From Metopolophium dirhodum (lineage: Eukaryota; Arthropoda; Insecta; Hemiptera; Aphididae), in contig NC_083562.1 of the NCBI RefSeq assembly GCF_019925205.1, positions 30,256,001 through 30,320,000 on the forward strand: 64,000 bases of DNA. The letters are read 5' to 3'. Every line of letters starts with the position of its first letter. The first letter of the stretch is position 1. Below, piece after piece: positions 24,036-36,048 of the stretch. A model generated the notes under the pieces. It was not told the origin of the DNA and did no database searches. It saw only the letters and a program-made list of their open reading frames with translations. A program made the translations under genes and the position numbers.

Positions 24036-24720
24036 GTAGTCTTACTATAGTTAAAAGTAATTATAGAAAATAATGTGTATTGTTGGCTAACTACCGTTAT
24101 CATTATCTACGAATAATTAAAGTGGCGATAATATTATGCCTTGTTTTAGTGTCTCAATAGGGTATTCGGAAAAAAAAAGCCCTGGAAAAAAAAGCCCCGA
24201 TATCAAAACACGGTAAAAAAAAGCCCCACTAATAGGAAAAAAAAGCCCCGTACTAACTAAACACGTAACACATTTTCATTATAGTGTACATTTTATAATT
24301 TAATATTTGTATATAGGTAACCTAACCTTTTTTGGACATGGGTATATTCTATAACCATATATATATATATGTATAGTAACATTTGAAATATAAAAGATTA
24401 AAGTATAGTAGGGTAATAAAAGTAATTGACATTTGACTTTATCTTAAAAATTATGAAGGTGTTTTATTTTATTGTAGACTCTATCTGGAAACTAGTCTTG
24501 CAGGTATCTGAGTAGGTTAGATTAGGTATCTACAACATTATATTATTACAAATGTGGTTTTTTCGTTTATATAGTTATTGTTGTGATCATTTTAAATTAA
24601 AAGTGTGTACGGTGTATCTACAGTAGGTATGATATTCTCTTCAGTACGAATTTTTCGTTCATCTAGTTATTATCTTGTCGTAACGTTTTGATTATTTTGA
24701 ATTAAAAGTGCAGATATAAA

Positions 24721-27548
24721 ATGGAAGTGATTCGTAATAATAATAAAAAACCTCAAATTCCATACAGTGAATATTTGTACAACATTCAAAAAGAATGCAA
24801 AACTATGATTCGTTGGAGATGTACTAAATCAAGTTCAATGAAGTGTCCCTGTATTTTAAAAACAGATTTAAATATTGACAGTCCAACTTTACTATCCATT
24901 GAACACGATCACGTACACGAGGCAAATGAAAATATGCTTTCTGCAGTAAAAATTATAAAAAATATGAAGGCAAAAGCCACAATAACTAACGACACACACA
25001 CCTAGTCAAATTTTTTCAAGTGCAATATTAAATGTTCCGGAGAGTGTATTAGCCGAATTGCCGAGGGAAGATTATTTAAAAAGAAGTATACGAAATCATA
25101 GAGGGTATAAAAATCCACCAAAGCCGAGATGTCTGTCAGAAATAATTGTTGAGGGTAAATTACAATTTTTAAAAATATTTATTTCGCTTAATTTTTAAGC
25201 AAGATATATGAGTATTTTTGAATTTCAATATCTTACATACCTACTCACATCTTGCTTATAAATAAAAATATTGTAAAAGTCAACGTACAAAGTTTAGAGA
25301 TGAGAGCTCTAATATTTTTATCACGAGTAACAAATCTATAATAAATGTACCGAACAATTTTTTTGGGTTCAATTCTTATCTCTAAAAAAGTCACGCACTT
25401 GTACATTATTAAAATAAAAATTGATTTTTAAAACAATTAGGTATTTGTTACTTGGATTTTGAATTAACTGTAATAAATGCCGCTAAAAATATTTTAGGAA
25501 ACCATATTATGATAAATGGGTGTTTTTATCATTTATGTCAGTCGACTCATAGGAAATTACAAAAACTTGGTTTGGCAACCATTTACAAAGAAGATAGAGA
25601 CTTTAGAAAGTATTGTGGTATGATCAATAGCTTATAGCTTATCTGCCTCTGGATAAAGTGATAGATGGAATGACGTGATTGAAAGAAAATATACCACCTC
25701 ATGCAGAAGACATTTTGCTTTATTTTGATTTTTATTATGTAAATGGTACATTCAGGCGAGTAGGAACTGCTTCGTCCTTGCGTTTGCGTAAAATACCTCC
25801 CATATTTCCACCGTCTATGTGGAATGTACATGAGTTAACATTAAAAAATGGACATCGCACCAACAATAATACAGAGGGTTGGAATAACCGCTTTTCAAAG
25901 CTCTGTGCTCATAAGCATCCAACAATTTGGAATTTAATAAGAAAAAGGTGGATAAGTGGATGTCGCTCTGCTGTACAGTAGGTTACAAGTGGGTCACTGT
26001 AATGGATGGTGTTAAATTTGAATTCAATGATATAACATCATCGTATAAGAAAAACGATTCTGAGCGAAAACGGTCAGTCAGTCTATGATTTTACCAAGTA
26101 TATTTGATGATATTATTGTGAATAAAGTAATTTATATATAACCTATTTACGTGGAGCCTTGTTTTAAATTTTCAATCCTTAGCCATAAAAGTTAAACATT
26201 TTATACATTTTTAACTACAAAATAATTAATAAATTATAAATTTGATAATTGTTGTCAAAATTTGAACTTTAAATGCTTATAAAAAAAAATTGTGCCTATG
26301 TATTTTTAATATTTTTCAACTGCTATTAGAACGATATATCAGGAGCCTTCTATTAAATTTTCACGCTTTTTTACCCAACAAATAAAAATTTATTGATATT
26401 TATAGAAAAAAAAACTAAAAAAATTGAAAACTGACAATGTCCGTAAACAGCTCAAAAAGAGTCAAAATATTTTCAACATTTTATGGTGTATAGAAAATGC
26501 TAATATAAACATTCAGTGAAATTTTCTAGTATCTACAGTCATTCGTTTTTTAATTACAATAAAATAAGAAAATTGTTACATGAGAAATCGAGTAAATATC
26601 AAATGTTGTAAAAATATAAATTTCAGACGCTCATAAAAATTTAATTTAAGTTTCTTCTAGACAAACTTATGAGTAATCTTATATTACATTTTCAAATCTT
26701 AGATTTAAAAAGAAAAATTTTTATGAATTCTCAACTCAAAATAATTTGCTATTTTTCGTGATTTTTCCGTATTTTGTCAAAATTTGAACTTTAAATGCTT
26801 ATAAATAAAAACTGTGACTAAGGATTTTTAATTTTTTTCATCTGCCTTTGAAACAACAACCTAGGTGCCTTCTATTAAATTTTCAAGCTTTTTTACTCAA
26901 CAGATAACATTTTATTGATATTTATAGAAAAAAAAAACTAAAATAATTGAAAACTGACAATGGCCGTAAACAGCTCAAAAAGAGTCAAAATATTTTGTAA
27001 ATTTTATGGTGTATAGTTAATGCTAATATAAACATTCAGTCAAAATTTCATGTCCCTACGGTCATTTGTTTTAGAGTTACACCAAAAACCAAAATCGATT
27101 TTCTCGAAAACAGATTTTGCGTAAAAATTCCCGTATTTCCTTAATTTTTCTTTTGTTTTTCACGTCGCTTGTGAAAACTACTGGGAAATTCCTATCAGAA
27201 AAGTTACTATTGAAGAAAATCCAAGCACTTTTACTGTCCTAAAAGGTGATGACCGACACAAAAATAAAAAAAAATAAAAAATAAATAAAAAATAAAACAC
27301 ACATCATTGTAAAATCAATACATTCATCGTTTCGCTCAGAATCTAAAATGAAAATGTAAGTTGCTGCAGACCAAGCAAAATTGGCGTTGAGTAATGTAGG
27401 AGACAGAGTACAGAGTACAAAACTAGGTACAAAACAATTAATTGAAAACCACCTCAAAAATGTATGTGTACAAATTAAAAATAATGATATAAGTATATTA
27501 GATTTTCTAATGGCAGTTAGTTACAACATTAGAAAGCAATGCAACTAA
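24721..27548 (+). pseudogene. FLYWCH/MULE transposase pseudogene, split by an insertion
   Basis: The first part (24721-25005) has a FLYWCH-like zinc finger: YLYNIQKECK, WRCTKSSSMKCPC and HDHVHEAN. A CACACACA slippage near 24995 shifts the frame, and it continues PSQIFSSAILNVPESVLAEL, then RSIRNHRGYKNPPKPRC, to about 25153. After a non-coding gap the MULE segment resumes at 25455: DFELTVINAAKNILG, GCFYHLCQSTHRKLQKLGL, then from 25679 FDFYYVNGTFRR, PPSMWNVHELTLKNGHRTNN and WNNRFSKL. The frame is cut after IRK at 25945 by the family A element. It resumes at 27345 with VAADQAKLALSNVGDR and ends at TAA 27546-27548. The first catalytic Asp region is missing. It is a dead transposase. Confidence 0.75.
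25946..27344 (+). repeat. Complete copy of repeat family A (about 1.4 kb)
   Basis: It interrupts the MULE transposase, so both ends are defined by the coding frame on each side: IRK before, MKM then VAADQ after. Left end GGTGGATAAGTGGATGTCGC; right end TCGTTTCGCTCAGAATCT. An inverted sub-repeat GATTCTGAGCGAAA lies about 100 bp from the left end (about 26050). Two modules about 522 bp apart (26262 and 26784) are internally similar. There are no obvious terminal inverted repeats and no ORF. A-rich flanks hide any target duplication. Confidence 0.85.
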
Positions 27549-28131
27549 ATTATTTTAAATTTGTACACAGTTACATTTTTTAAAATTATTTTTAATTTTT
27601 AAATTTTTTTAAATTATATACAAATGACAAATGACAATTATTTACCTTTTAACATTTTTTTAATTATGTACAAATGACAATTATTGACAATGTAAAATGC
27701 AGATTGCAGCTATTCTTGTATATTTTATAATAATTAATAAGTAATACATAATATATAATATGTTATTGAACTATTTATTTTATATATATTTTGATTTATG
27801 GTTTATGTTATATGATTTTTTAACTGTGATATAACTAGTTATTGTTTAATGTCATATACTAGATGTAATTTTTTTTATAGTTACCTTTTAATAAAATAAA
27901 TGTATTGTCTAGTATAATAAATATTAAATTAGATACATACCTAATAATATAATAATTTTTACTAATTTTAATAAAATATTTTATGGTTATAGATATCATA
28001 TTAAAGAAGTGTTAGGTACATTGATAAATGTAATGATTATATTATGATTATATTTAATTATATAAATCATAATAAAAAAGAATAATGTATTTAGTTGGTA
28101 CGGGGCTTTTTTTTCCTAGATTCCTCAATAG

Positions 28132-29128
28132 TACCATGACAATTCATTTATTAAATAACGAGTAGGTAGTTTAATGTTTAAAATATAAAATTGATATGTT
28201 ATATTGAATCTAGGTTGTATTGGACCATATCGTTTACAAATTAAAATGTTGATGAATTAATATTAATTAGGTACCTACTTTCAAAATACTCAAATCACCA
28301 TAGCCCTCATATTTTCCAAATCCATTTGGCTATACCACTGTTCTAACTATTACTCTTTAAGTAAGTAATTAAGTAAATAAGTAATACATAAAATAACAAT
28401 AATTTGATAGCTGGTAATATTGATAGTTGATAGTTGGTACTTCGTAATATTATATATCATATATGGATTATATTTAAAAATTCCAAAAATCAGATTTTGA
28501 ATATCTGCATTATCGAAGAAAAAAGAGCATGCTTGGTGAATCGCACTATTCGCACTGAATATACCTAACTATTGTTGTCTGTTACTGTATGATGTCTGTA
28601 TAGTGTGGACAGTATGGACAGTATGGTCACTAAGTAAGTGGAAGTCACTAAGACTATATAGTGAAGCCCGTAAACATAAAATTATTTATTTATTTTTTGG
28701 TGGGGGGGGGGGGGCGGCAGTGTTAATGCGTGACGAATCTTACTCGCGGCTATGTCGAAAATACTAAACTTATCTTAAAATACTTCGGGTGGTTGATCCC
28801 TTGGTCATTTAGATTTTGGGATACTAAATGCATGATGTAGGTATTAGGTATTTTTATTGTCGAATGCGTTTTGTACCTACTTATTATTTTGTTTGATAAA
28901 TTATCATCGTCGTATTGTCGCCCTTTGTGCAAGACGTTATATTCGTGATAAAACCGAACTGAAAATTAAATTAAGGCTACGAAGTACGAACGTATAACGC
29001 TTTTTATTGCTACTAGAGTGCAGTCGTGATTTCCATTAATTATTTTCTGAACAGGCGTACAGTCGTAATGTTCACGGATATGTTAATTGAATAATATTGG
29101 TACTGCACTACTATAAAAAAAAAAAAAA
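28132..29128. other. Intergenic, no gene
   Basis: Only AT-rich DNA, a G-tract at 28701-28712 and GGACAGTAT short tandem words at about 28605-28625. No coding signal. Confidence 0.4.
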
Positions 29129-29262
29129 AGTCGCGGAAACGAAATATGAGCGCTGGTACCGCGACCCGTTGTTTTTACCCACTCTTACGGCCAATGACTC
29201 TCAACATAATAAAGCTGTCGTGCAATATAGCTACGCGCTGTACCTACAACTGTATTGTATTT

Positions 29263-29553
29263 GAAAAGTGAGCGGTTTTTTTTTTTTTTTTTATTTATTT
29301 GTAAAGTTTTCCTGACAAAATCATCTAAACTTAGTTGACAAAATTTTTTTTTTGGCTATTTATAAAAAAGATATTAACATAATTATAATGTAATAATTAA
29401 CTAGGTTGAAGATAAGCTACTTTAGGACATCGTGGGGACGACCACGTTTTAGTCTTCGATTGATGGGACTGACATTTAACCCGTAATGCAGTGGACCGTT
29501 TGCTTTGCGTAGATGACAGAAGAAACTTGCGAAAAGTGAGAAAAGTGAGCGGT
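29263..29553 (-). mobile_element. 5'-truncated LINE tail nested in the transposon
   Basis: The insertion 29277-29539 (263 bp) is flanked by an exact 14-bp direct repeat GAAAAGTGAGCGGT (29263-29276 and 29540-29553). On the minus strand it ends in a poly(A) tail (T-run from 29276). Its coding remnant reads INRRLKRGRPHDVLK then stop, which resembles the ORF2 C-terminus of the LINE at 6181-10423 (RRLKRKWSRDLLS). Only this last part plus the 3' UTR was inserted. Confidence 0.85.
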
Positions 29554-29867
29554 AACAATATTGTAACCGTCGAGTTACAGATGGTGTCCCTCAGGCTGCA
29601 GGAATTCAAACTATAACATTCCAGACCCTCTTTTGTAGAGATATAATTAGGAGGGGGATTTAGATTATACCAGCCACCTTATATCTAGTACATTTTTTTC
29701 CTGGTCTATCGTTTACACACCCTGTTGTCGTAAACACGTATTTCGTGCGCGCCGTGTAATAGTCATTGAATATCATAGTACGTTTGTTTTAAAACTTAAA
29801 AATTTCGTTTAAAGATACTCATAGTCAGAGTAAAAAAATCATTTTTAGTGTTTATAATTGTATTAAA

Positions 29868-31168
29868 ATGTGTTCGGAAAAAAAAGATTTGGATTCAGAT
29901 ATTTTTAAAAGCGCACAAAAAATTGCTGCTCAGGCTTGTGGTATTTCGTATATAACTGTGCGGCGTATATGTATGGAGGCGAAAAAATCTTCAGTGGATA
30001 GTGATGAAGAAGTGCAATTTCAATCACCTCGTAAATTGTACAAACGTGCAAAGAAATGCTCCGAGCTGGACGATTTCGATGCTGATGTAATCCGACGGAT
30101 CGTACACGAATTTTATGAAAGAAATAAATAGCTGACTGCTTTTTCAATTTTAAGCGAAATTAAAAAAAAATTACCACATTATGAAGGATGCGGTCAGGTC
30201 GGTCAGAAATTTTGTTAAAAAATTTAAAATTTACATTTAAGAAATGCAATAATGGCCGCAAAATGCTTATGGAGCGAAACGATATAGTCGCTTTACGATG
30301 TAAATTTGTACGTACAATGTGTACACTCAGACAGAATGAAGATATCCGACCTGTGGTTTACCTAGATGAAACCTGGGTAAACCAAAATCATTCAAGGTCT
30401 CATATTTGGCAGAATAATGAAGAAACTGAGGGATTTAAAATACCAACCGGCAAAGGAGGTCGCCTAATAATTACTCACGCTGGACCATCGCATTTTGGGT
30501 TCATAGAGGGATCGAAATTAGTTTTTAAATGTCAAGCTGGAAATTCTACTGACTACCATTCGTCTATGAATTCAGATATGTTTAAACAATGGTATGTAGA
30601 TATGCTAAAACTACTTCCCGAACCATGCGTAATCGTTATGGATAATGCACCCTATCATTATATGTTGGTAAACAATCATCCAAAATGTAATGCTCGAAAA
30701 GCTAAGGTGCAGGAATGGCTGAAAAATTAAAATATTAATTTTTCACCTTTGGAAACTCTAGCCGAACTACGCGGACGTGTGAATTTGTTAAAACCGACAT
30801 TTAAAAGGTACCAGCTAGATGAAATAGCACGTTCAATGGGCCATGAAGTAGTACGACTGCCACTGTACCATTGTCAGTAAACCCCACTGAACTTATATGG
30901 GCTCAAGTAAAAGGCGAAGTGGCAAAAAATAATTCAACGTTTAAAATGGTGGACGTCGAAAGACTCACTCGCGAGGTATTGGATTTGGTATCCAAGAGTG
31001 ACTGGGAAAAATGCGTCAAACATGCTGAGACAATCCAGGATGAAGATTATCAGAAATAGATACTAATAGACAGTCTATTAGAACCGGTCATTATAACTTT
31101 TCAAACTGACGACAGTGATTTTGGCAATGACGAGGACAGTGAAGATGACGTTCAAACACTTATTTAAA
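29868..31168 (+). pseudogene. Tc1/mariner-type DDE transposase, three lesions
   Basis: The N-terminus (29868-30131) has a helix-turn-helix-like segment (AQKIAAQACGISYITVRRIC), then stops at 30129-30131; LTAFSILSEIKKKLPHYEGC continues in frame. After a frameshift the long frame 30188-30730 carries FKKCNNGRKMLMERNDIVAL, the first acidic residue in VVYLDETWVN and the second in VIVMDNAPYHY. A TAA at 30728-30730 is followed in frame by NINFSPLETLAELRGRVN. A frameshift near 30875 leads to NPTELIWAQVKGEVAKNN, holding the third acidic residue, then to the end at 31059 and an acidic tail. The DDE signatures are all visible, so inactivation is by frame lesions only. Confidence 0.85.
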
Positions 31169-31432
31169 AATTACTATTTTACTATAATATACTTGTCTTT
31201 TATTATTTTTTCCGTTGCAAATATTTTTTAATTGTTTGTATGATAAAATGTAAAATAAATTGATAACCAATAAAAAAAAATCCTATAATTTAAATAATAA
31301 AATAATACCTATATAAGTTATTTGATCTATTTTAAAAAAAAGCGGGCTTTTTGTTTCAAAGATTGATAACCACTACTAATAAACTGCCGCTTGGCGCATG
31401 ACGGTCAGCGCTCATTTTTCGTTTCCGCGACT

Positions 31433-31659
31433 ACTTATAAACTACTTATAAACTACTTCATATTAATATTATAGCAATTAGCAGCTCATTCGGCCAGTCA
31501 ACTTGTACGATTGACTTTCAAACTGCATCACATCCACTGATCCACTTCTATATATGCCCCGACTCGTCGTGTATACTGTGTTGCTATAGTTTATAATAAT
31601 AATAATATTGTCTTATTATAAATTTGTTTGAATCAAAAACAAAAAAAAAAAGAATCATC
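31433..31659 (+). promoter_or_regulatory. Probable promoter and 5' UTR of the acyl-CoA dehydrogenase gene
   Basis: Only 228 bp separate the transposon end from the start codon, so the transposon border lies within the likely promoter. A directly repeated CTACTTATAAA word is at 31430-31455. No TATA box is placed with confidence. Confidence 0.35.
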
Positions 31660-34600
31660 ATGTCGAGTTTAAAATTATCTTCTTTTTTGACAATGCCAGG
31701 TAAATGATTTATAATTTTTTTTTTCTCTCAATATTTTAATCGAGTTAAGGTCGAATTGATTAATACAAAATAAATAACATAGTTTATAATAACCTTTGAA
31801 TACTGGTGTATTAAGTCTAATATGTGTATTGTTACATTGTGTAGGGGTGAAGTTTGCTCTGAATGGCGTCGCGAAAAGGTCAATAGCATCTATGTCATCT
31901 TTGTCAGAGACTCATCGCTTGTTGTATAAAACATGTAGAGATTTTGCAGAAGGAGAACTAAAACCTATTGCAGGCAAAGTGGACAAGGAACATTTATTTC
32001 CCGAGAAACAGGTCTGTGCCTTGTGATAAATGTTTGACTTTAATACCATTAGGTAATATGTAGGTATCATAAATCTGCAGCATTGATAAATTTGGTAAAT
32101 TAGTAGGTACTTACAATCTGTTAGTAATATAATTTAATGCAATGAAATTTATATGGAAATAATCTTACACTATACCTATATTATATGATGCAAAGTCCAT
32201 ATGGTCTATTTCATAACTTTGTTTTGAAACTGCATTTGTGTTGATCAATTATATAATATCGAAAAAAAAAAAATTAACGAAGTAGGTTCATTTATGCCAT
32301 AGAAATATTATAGATAGTTATTTATTTTGTTATTCGCATTATGAATGTTTAATGTCCATATGATAAATACTCCTACTAAATGTGATGATTATACGGCTTA
32401 TATTATGTAATTGACAGCATTTGTATTTGTATTTACATTCTAATATTCTATGTTGATGTTAAAAATGCATTTATAATTGAATTCAAAGGTTATTGTTACA
32501 TTTCAAGTACAGTATTGTTGCAGTCATTTGCTCAGATTATTTATACCATGTAGACAAGATTAGTGCAGTGGATTGATAGATAATATTTTAAATATCTATA
32601 TAAGATAAAATGTCATAATATATTATCTATAGGCTATATAATATAAGTTTCGTATAATATTGACTAGGTATATTGTTAGGAAATTGTAATATTATAAGTA
32701 TATAGTGATAAAAATAAATTTTTCAACATGCCATGTTTGAAGTGTTTGTTTACATTGAACTATATTTTTATGTAATTCAGATTAAAGAAATGGGAGAACT
32801 GGGATTAATGGCAATTGATATTCCAGAATCATTAGGCGGTACTGGTCTTGATTATTTAGCATATGCTATTGCAATAGAAGAAATTTCTAGGTACATTAAA
32901 ACCACATAAGAATATACCAACTTATTATTACCCCTCTATCCTATATTTGAATGTCAATATTTTTGGTTTATTTTAGAGGTTGTGCATCAGCTGGTGTTAT
33001 TATGAGCGTGAATAATTCTTTGTACCTTGGCCCAATTAATAAATTTGGAAATGATCAACAAAAAGAAGAGTATATCAGGCCTTTTACAACTGGTGAAAAA
33101 ATTGGATGTTTTGGACTTAGTGAACCAGGTAAATAAAACATTTATTGTTGATTTAAATACACAATATTATGTTCGAGAGATTGATTTTAGACAGGTTTAA
33201 ATAAATGATTTATTATGTAGAAGCAATCAAATTTCATAATTTATTTAATTTTATTGTCGAATGATTTAATCAGTCGATAGATATAGTTATTGGTATTTAA
33301 TGTTTTAATAAAAATAAACAATAGTTATAAAATCGAAATAATTATTTGGATCGTAATTCAGGTTAATAGTTCAACCTTTTATAAAAATGATAGTAATTAG
33401 TAATTACTAATACTAATTTAGATTGAACATGACCTTTAACGACTTATTTATCATTCTTGATTTAATATATTATTTTATCTATAATTGGATGAGATTTGAT
33501 TTACAATGTTTCTATTTTATCAAACATCAACAAAATGTATAACAATGTTGCAGGATCTTACTGATATAAATTACTGAAAAAAGTGTAAACCAGTGTTTCT
33601 CACCCTTTTTTTTACAACGAAACCTTAATTGTAAAAGATCCATAAAAATAATTTTTATAAATAATAATAATATTGACCTAATAGTGAAATATAAAATATT
33701 ATAATACAGTGTAATATATTAATATTGTATATTGTGTTTTTTTTTGTTTACAAAAACTGTATAATTGATTGCAAATATGAACGATTGATTATATAAATAT
33801 TAAGTATTTAATCATCTTAGTTTTGATTACTAATTCAAGTGCAAAATGTTGTACTATCGATTATAGTTTTTAAATATTTTTTTAAGGTAATGGAAGTGAT
33901 GCTGGTGCAGCTTCTACTATGGCGGTTAAAAGTGGATCAAATTGGATTTTAAATGGCACCAAATCATGGATTACTAATGCTCATGAAGCCAAAGCATCAG
34001 TCGTATTTGCGACTACCGACAAAGCTAAGAAACACAAAGGAATTAGTGCATTTTTAGTAAGAAGAGAATATCCAGGTAATCATTGTATTTTAAGTATAAT
34101 ATAGATGTTTAGAGATTCATAAATGTATGGTATGAATGATGAATTTACATTTATTCTAAGGGTTTTCACTGGGTAAAAAAGAAGATAAACTTGGCATACG
34201 AGGTTCGTCTACTAGTAATTTAATATTTGAAGACTGTTCAATTCCAGAAGGAAACATCTTGGGTGAACCTGGTATGGGATTCAAAATTGCAATGATGACT
34301 TTGGGTAATTTTATTATTATTTTTTGTTTATATTTATTGTTCTAAAATAAGTACACTATTTTAGATGCTGGCCGCATCGGGATTGCTTCTCAGGCATTAG
34401 GAATAGCGCAAGCATCTCTCGATGTTGCTGTTGAATATGCAACCAAGAGAATTGCATTTGGCGCTCCTATATCTAAACTGCAAAGTATTCAGGTATTTAT
34501 TAGTTTTTAAAAATACTGTTACTAATATTGAAGTTTGTATTTGAATGAAAAATACCATACATATTTTTTTGTAGAATAAAATTGCTGATATGTCTTTACG

Positions 34601-34939
34601 AGTAGAAAGTGCAAGACTGTTAACATGGAGAGCAGCTGTTTTAAAAGACGAACACAAACCATACACAAAGGTTCATAGATTTAATTACATTTGTTAATTT
34701 AAAAAATGAAAATGATTTTTCCTCTAAAGGAAGCAGCAATGGCCAAATTAGCTGCGTCCGAAGCAGCAACATTCAATGCACATCAGTGTATTCAAGTGTT
34801 GGGCGGTATGGGTTATGTTTCCGACATGCCTGCCGAACGGCACTATCGCGATGCTCGGATAACAGAGATTTATGAAGGAACGTCTGAAATACAGAAGCTT
34901 GTAATAGCCGGAAATGTATTCAAAGAGTATAGCTCTTAA
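31660..34939 (+). CDS. ACADS: Short-chain specific acyl-CoA dehydrogenase, mitochondrial
   Basis: This flavoenzyme catalyses the first step of mitochondrial beta-oxidation of short acyl-CoAs and passes electrons to ETF. Nine exons: 31660-31699, 31845-32011, 32781-32890, 32977-33128, 33887-34075, 34161-34304, 34365-34492, 34575-34670, 34730-34939. All borders are GT..AG and phases agree, giving 411 aa, close to the 412 aa of vertebrate SCAD. Residues 1-35 are Ser/Lys/Arg-rich, as in a mitochondrial presequence. The N-domain follows (LYKTCRDFAEGELKPIAGKV), then the middle domain (CFGLSEPGNGSDAG, WITNAHEA) and the C-domain (DAGRIGIASQALGIAQASLD, VLGGMGYVSDMPAERHYRDA). Glu391 in IYEGTSEIQ is at the position of the catalytic base. 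The enzyme looks intact. Candidate AATAAA signals lie near 35330. Confidence 0.95.
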
Positions 34940-36048
34940 TAAGTTATTAGTCATAAGTATTAATACTGATATACTGTTACCAAATGATTCAAGTGTACTC
35001 TATACGATTTTACTGATGATGTTTTGACTGAATTTTTCCAAATTTAATAGTTTGAATTTGTATATCTATAGAAGTTTAAATTATATTTATTGAAAATATT
35101 TTAACATATATTATAATCGTTTCAACTCATTAATTGTTAAGATCAATATTAAAACAAAACTCAATAATATTTTAAATACTATATTTTTGTATTATTTTAA
35201 ATCTATTCAATTAAAAAAGGAAGTTGGTAACAAAAAAATTACACACATATATATAAATAATTAATATACTATGTCCATCATAAATTGATGACTAATTTTT
35301 AAACTGATATTTGTGTGTATCTAATTAAATAAAAATAAATTATAATTTTATTTTCTTGATTTTATAATTGAATATTTTGTTTGATAAATATAATATATTT
35401 TTTAAATAAATTAGTGTGTTCAAATGGTATATATATATTTTTCAAATATAATTCCTCATTTCTATAATTTATTTTGACGACAAATTACTTTTGGTTACTA
35501 ATTACTAATTAGTATGTCACTTTTTTTTTATGCAATTGTACTCTAGAATAACAGTTTTTAAACTGGCCCACAGCGCCATCAGTGGTTCCAGCTATGAAAA
35601 CACCACACATAACATCCGTGTGCAATAATGTAGTTGTTAGGTTCACATAGCAAAATCGAATAAAAAAAAGAAACTTATTCGAAAGAAAACTGGGTTAAGC
35701 AGTTGGTGTATATCCCAACAACATTTTTGCAATCATTGCAGAGATGAGAATTCAAACAAAAATAACAAATTGTAATATGTTTCAGTGTACCTAAATATTA
35801 TTATTTATTATGTAAACTAGCATTTATCGTGACATAGTTTATAATATATATTAAATAACGAATTATGTCTAATTTTTATAATTTAATTTCGAGTAATTTC
35901 TTAAATCTTGTACATAATAATATTCGGTAAACATAAGATTTTGTCATGTAGAAGAGAGGGCACAATTTCAATCTAAATACTTTTAAGTAGCAGTACGTTG
36001 TAAATAATACAATGGATCGGAATTATAGTAATCTATTTATAATGACAT
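34940..36048. other. Convergent 3' intergenic region
   Basis: AT-rich DNA between the ends of the convergent ACADS and MDH2 genes; it holds both 3' UTRs. AATAAA words are at about 35328-35340. A GC-richer patch at 35565-35650 (CCCACAGCGCCATCAGTGGT) is unexplained. No gene seen. Confidence 0.5.

Larger units (their letters stand above)
24153..28131 (+). mobile_element. MULE-type DNA transposon with FLYWCH-like transposase remnant
   Basis: Ends at about 24161 (GGTATTCGGAAAAAAAAAGC) and about 28123 (reverse strand GGAATCTAGGAAAAAAAAGC) are inverted repeats. CTCAATAG occurs directly outside each (24153-24160 and 28124-28131), which fits an 8-9 bp target duplication with one possible mismatch. 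The left end repeats A-run plus GCCCC four times to 24250. Inside are transposase pieces (24721-25945 and 27345-27548) split by a 1.4 kb family A insertion. The assignment to Mutator-like elements comes from the transposase and from the duplication size. Confidence 0.7.
29129..31432 (+). mobile_element. IS630/Tc1/mariner-type DNA transposon, 2.3 kb, inactive
   Basis: Terminal inverted repeats of about 26 bp: left AGTCGCGGAAACGAAATATG (from 29129) and right, inverted, ending GTTTCCGCGACT (to 31432). They continue to AGCGCTG on the inner side. They enclose a broken transposase. The TA target duplication expected for this superfamily is not visible: the left flank is an A-run and the right flank repeats CTACTTATAAA. 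A 5'-truncated LINE is nested at 29277-29539. Confidence 0.8.

Noticed and set aside
24721..25005. FLYWCH protein as an active gene
   Set aside because: Frameshift, missing catalytic centre, a 1.4 kb insertion and transposon termini around it show it is a dead transposase.
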